The position numbers and the translations under genes are program-made. From the NCBI GenBank assembly GCA_938023905.1, contig CALJCO010000087.1, positions 1 through 15,997 of the forward strand: DNA of 15,997 nucleotides, in the 5' to 3' direction. Below, in pieces: positions 13,932-15,997 of the stretch. The notes under the pieces are model-generated. The model was not told where the DNA came from and searched no databases. It was given only the letters and a program-made list of their open reading frames with translations. How positions within the stretch are numbered: position 1 is the stretch's first letter; each line of letters begins with the position of its first letter. The DNA comes from an uncultured Collinsella sp. (GTDB taxonomy: Bacteria; Actinomycetota; Coriobacteriia; Coriobacteriales; Coriobacteriaceae).

Positions 13932-15548
13932 TTACTGCTCCTTCTCAATTGCGTTTTCGACCTTGTCACGCATCTCGGCGACCTTCATGCCAAAGATGAT
14001 CTGGATATTATTGCCGTTGCGGTTGATGCCGCTGTTGGGCACGTGGTTGATGAGGTCCTCATTGATGAGGTCCGGGTTCTTAACGTTCACGCGGAGACGC
14101 GTAAAGCAGTTCTCGAGCTCCTCGATGTTGTCCTTGCCACCAAGACCTGCGACCAGGTCGGCGATGCCTGCATCGACGCCCTCTGCGGGAGCCGCGGCAA
14201 CAGCGCCCTGCTTCACCGCGACAGACGCGGCGGCCTCGCCCTCGGCAACGGACTCGGCGAGCTCGGACTCTTCCTCGCGACCAGGCGTGTGGAGGTTGAG
14301 CTTCTTAATAAGGAAGGTGAAGAGGAAGAAGTACAGAGCGGCGTTGACGACTCCAAGCACCAGCATAACCGGCCAGTTGGTCTTATCGACACCGAGGACC
14401 AGGTTGGAGACCACGATGTTGATGATGCCGCCTGCAGTCGAAGCGGGCACGGAGAGGACCTTGAGCAGGACCAGGAAGATACCGGAAAGAACCGAGTGAA
14501 CGACAAAGAGCACGGGAGCGGCAAAGACAAAGAGGAAGTCCATGGGCTCGGTGACACAGGAGAGCACGGCGGTGATGATCAGCGGGATGATAACGGCCTT
14601 GGTCTTATCCTTGTTCCCCTTGTAAGCGGTGAAGATAAAGGCGAGACCGATACCGATGTAGGGCCACAGGTTGTTGAAGGTGTAGCTGTTGAAGTAGGTG
14701 CTATCGGAGAAGGGCTGGCCCGTCATTGCCATCTCGGCGACACGGATGGGATAGGCGCCGGCGATAACCTGATCGCCCAGCGTCAGGGTGCCGCCCACAT
14801 CGGAGAACTGGAACGGGGTGTAGATGAGGTGATGCAGACCGGTAGGAACGAGCAGCTTGTTGAGCATGCCGTAGATAAACAGACCGATGTTGCCCGACTC
14901 CTTAATGATGCCGGCAACGGAGGAGATGGCGCCCTGAACCGGAGGCCAAACGATGCAGAAGCCAGCGCCCATGATCCAGGAAATGATGATCATGATCAGG
15001 AACGGAAAGCGAACGCCCGAGAACATCGAAAGAGCAATGGGGAACTGCTTGTTCGAGTACTTGTTGAACACGGCACCGGTAATGCAACCAAGAATGATGC
15101 CGCCAAACACGCCGGTATCGAGCACCTGAATGCCCATAACGGTGCTCTGGCCGGTTCCGGTAAGGCCGAGCATGCCGCTCGCTTCGGCAAGAGAGCCGGT
15201 GGCGTTGAGCACGATGTTGTTAGCCTGCAGGAACAGGAAGAACGACATCAGGGCAATCAGCGAAGCATGGCCCTTGTTCTTCTTTGCCATGGCGCCGGCG
15301 ATGCCCACGCAGAACAGAATCGAGAGGTTGTTGATGATAAACATCAGCGACTGATAGACAACGGCGCCCACAAGCTGGAACGGACCGGAGCCCAGCACAG
15401 GGATCACGGCGCAGATGGTCTTGTTGGTCAGAATGATGCCCACGATGAGCAGGATGCCGGCAACCGAGAGATACATCATCGGCTGAACGATCGACTTCGC
15501 GAACACCTCCAACGGCGCTTTGAAATTGAACTTCTTTTTTGCGGTCAT
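13932..15548 (-). CDS. glvC: PTS alpha-glucoside-type EIICB permease
   Basis: The 538-residue protein imports and phosphorylates an alpha-glucoside, feeding the GH4 enzyme encoded next. Residues about 1-430 are the membrane EIIC domain of the glucose superfamily: many hydrophobic helices, PTGLHHLIYTPF, and CVTEPMDFLF, equivalent to the GITEP-type sugar-binding loop. An Ala/Glu-rich linker (about 430-460) leads to EIIB with the phosphorylated cysteine C481 in ELENCFTRLRV and a typical NIQIIFG end. No EIIA domain is present, so phosphate must come from a EIIA-Glc-like protein encoded elsewhere. The ATG at 15548 is chosen for AAGGGGAG about 8 bases upstream; the open frame to 15608 lacks such a site. 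Order is regulator, permease, hydrolase. Confidence 0.9.
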   Translation of the reverse strand: MTAKKKFNFKAPLEVFAKSIVQPMMYLSVAGILLIVGIILTNKTICAVIPVLGSGPFQLVGAVVYQSLMFIINNLSILFCVGIAGAMAKKNKGHASLIALMSFFLFLQANNIVLNATGSLAEASGMLGLTGTGQSTVMGIQVLDTGVFGGIILGCITGAVFNKYSNKQFPIALSMFSGVRFPFLIMIIISWIMGAGFCIVWPPVQGAISSVAGIIKESGNIGLFIYGMLNKLLVPTGLHHLIYTPFQFSDVGGTLTLGDQVIAGAYPIRVAEMAMTGQPFSDSTYFNSYTFNNLWPYIGIGLAFIFTAYKGNKDKTKAVIIPLIITAVLSCVTEPMDFLFVFAAPVLFVVHSVLSGIFLVLLKVLSVPASTAGGIINIVVSNLVLGVDKTNWPVMLVLGVVNAALYFFLFTFLIKKLNLHTPGREEESELAESVAEGEAAASVAVKQGAVAAAPAEGVDAGIADLVAGLGGKDNIEELENCFTRLRVNVKNPDLINEDLINHVPNSGINRNGNNIQIIFGMKVAEMRDKVENAIEKEQ

Positions 15549-15647
15549 AGCGGTACTCCCCTTCCTTTTCCGTAAATTGAGATAGCTGTGCCCTGGACAA
15601 GACCGCAAGCCTTGCCTTATATCAATCGATGTATGGGCACGTTATGC
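15549..15647 (-). promoter_or_regulatory. Spacer between PRD regulator and EIICB gene
   Basis: This 99-base gap should hold the operon's control signals. I see the short palindrome GCAAG-C-CTTGC (15605-15615), a possible minus-strand -10 TATAAG (about 15617-15622) without a convincing -35, and the EIICB ribosome site. I do not see a sequence like the LicT/BglG antiterminator target (RAT) or a T-tract terminator. Confidence 0.25.
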
Positions 15648-15997
15648 CTAGAGACCAGGTTCTCCAAGCAGGTTAACAATGTGATATGCGAGATAGCTCT
15701 TCTCGGCATCGGTAACGACAACGTTATAGGTAGACGCTAAGTGGGCGGCAATTGACTCCGCACACGAGAACGCCCTCGGATACGTCGTTTCATCGATACG
15801 GAACAGCGCGTCGCCATTGACCTGCCCCGCCGCGGGATCGAGCGCTCGCTGCGCAAAAAACTGCAGATGGCGAACGAAACGCTCGTACGGCAACGAGGTG
15901 ACGTCAAGGGTCGTGGCATAGTGCTCGGAAACAATCGCGAGCACGTCGCGAACAAGCTGGACCGAAACAATCAGACGGTCAGAGCGCTGCGGCATGG
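15648..15997 (-). CDS. BglG/LicT-family PRD-containing transcriptional antiterminator, C-terminal part only
   Basis: The visible 115-116 residues form one PTS-regulation domain, the second PRD of a BglG-type antiterminator. Its two conserved phosphorylatable histidines are seen in YERFVRHLQFFAQRAL and in EKSYLAYHIVNLLGE, the family's usual ends of this domain. The frame remains open to the right edge. A complete protein would have about 280 residues, with an RNA-binding domain and PRD1 beyond the window. Such regulators respond to PTS phosphorylation and allow transcription of sugar genes when substrate is present. Its place directly upstream of the EIICB-GH4 pair, same strand, argues that it controls them. 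A PRD-containing activator of another type cannot be ruled out from this fragment. Confidence 0.85.
   Translation of the reverse strand, partial: MPQRSDRLIVSVQLVRDVLAIVSEHYATTLDVTSLPYERFVRHLQFFAQRALDPAAGQVNGDALFRIDETTYPRAFSCAESIAAHLASTYNVVVTDAEKSYLAYHIVNLLGEPGL

Noticed and set aside
12522..15575. A 1017-codon open frame on the plus strand opposite the GH4 and EIICB genes
   Set aside because: Its codons are exactly register-aligned with the two real minus-strand genes. Stops there would need TTA, CTA or TCA codons in those genes, which are rare in GC-rich coding sequence. The translation is Val/Asp/His/Leu-rich without recognisable domains.

Overview
The window is high-GC, densely coded bacterial DNA. 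The gene content is that of a gut anaerobe of the Coriobacteriia, and Collinsella is my best guess. It combines a sugar PTS with a phospho-alpha-glucosidase, a FucO-type lactaldehyde reductase, a cytosolic [FeFe] hydrogenase, a YgiQ radical SAM protein and a CPBP protease. The organism is inferred from protein style and composition, since there is no rRNA or other marker here. I see no tRNA, rRNA, CRISPR array, transposase or phage gene.

Left part (1-5703): the 5' two thirds of fucO runs off the left edge on the minus strand. An AT-richer stretch (about 780-1640) carries a LURP-one-related (LOR) family gene on the plus strand. A YoaK/DUF1275 membrane protein (minus) and a ygiQ radical SAM gene (plus) diverge from a spacer with a long perfect hairpin. 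ygiQ converges on a CPBP membrane protease gene, and the two stop codons overlap in one CTAG.

Middle (5704-6210): a composite palindromic repeat lies upstream of the CPBP gene. It is followed by a solitary RelB/DinJ-type antitoxin gene whose upstream region carries GTATTNC repeats at exact 10-base spacing.

Hydrogenase block (6211-12475): four minus-strand genes overlap or lie within 3 bases of each other. In transcription order they are a NuoF-fragment/GltD-like flavoprotein, an [FeFe] hydrogenase with complete H-cluster and accessory cluster ligands, a Tat-type lipoprotein substrate-binding protein, and an unusual ABC importer protein with permease and ATPase in one chain. The pairing of a GltD-like partner with HydA matches what I know as the glutamate-synthase-linked group A2 hydrogenases. 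The linked ABC system suggests a transport need tied to the redox enzyme. The roughly 190-base region upstream of the first gene holds several inverted repeats and a LacI-like operator candidate, so the operon is probably regulated.

Right part (12476-15997): an alpha-glucoside utilisation operon on the minus strand. It comprises the end of a BglG-type PRD regulator (running off the right edge), a PTS EIICB permease and a GH4 6-phospho-alpha-glucosidase. A strong hairpin terminator closes it and separates it from the hydrogenase operon.
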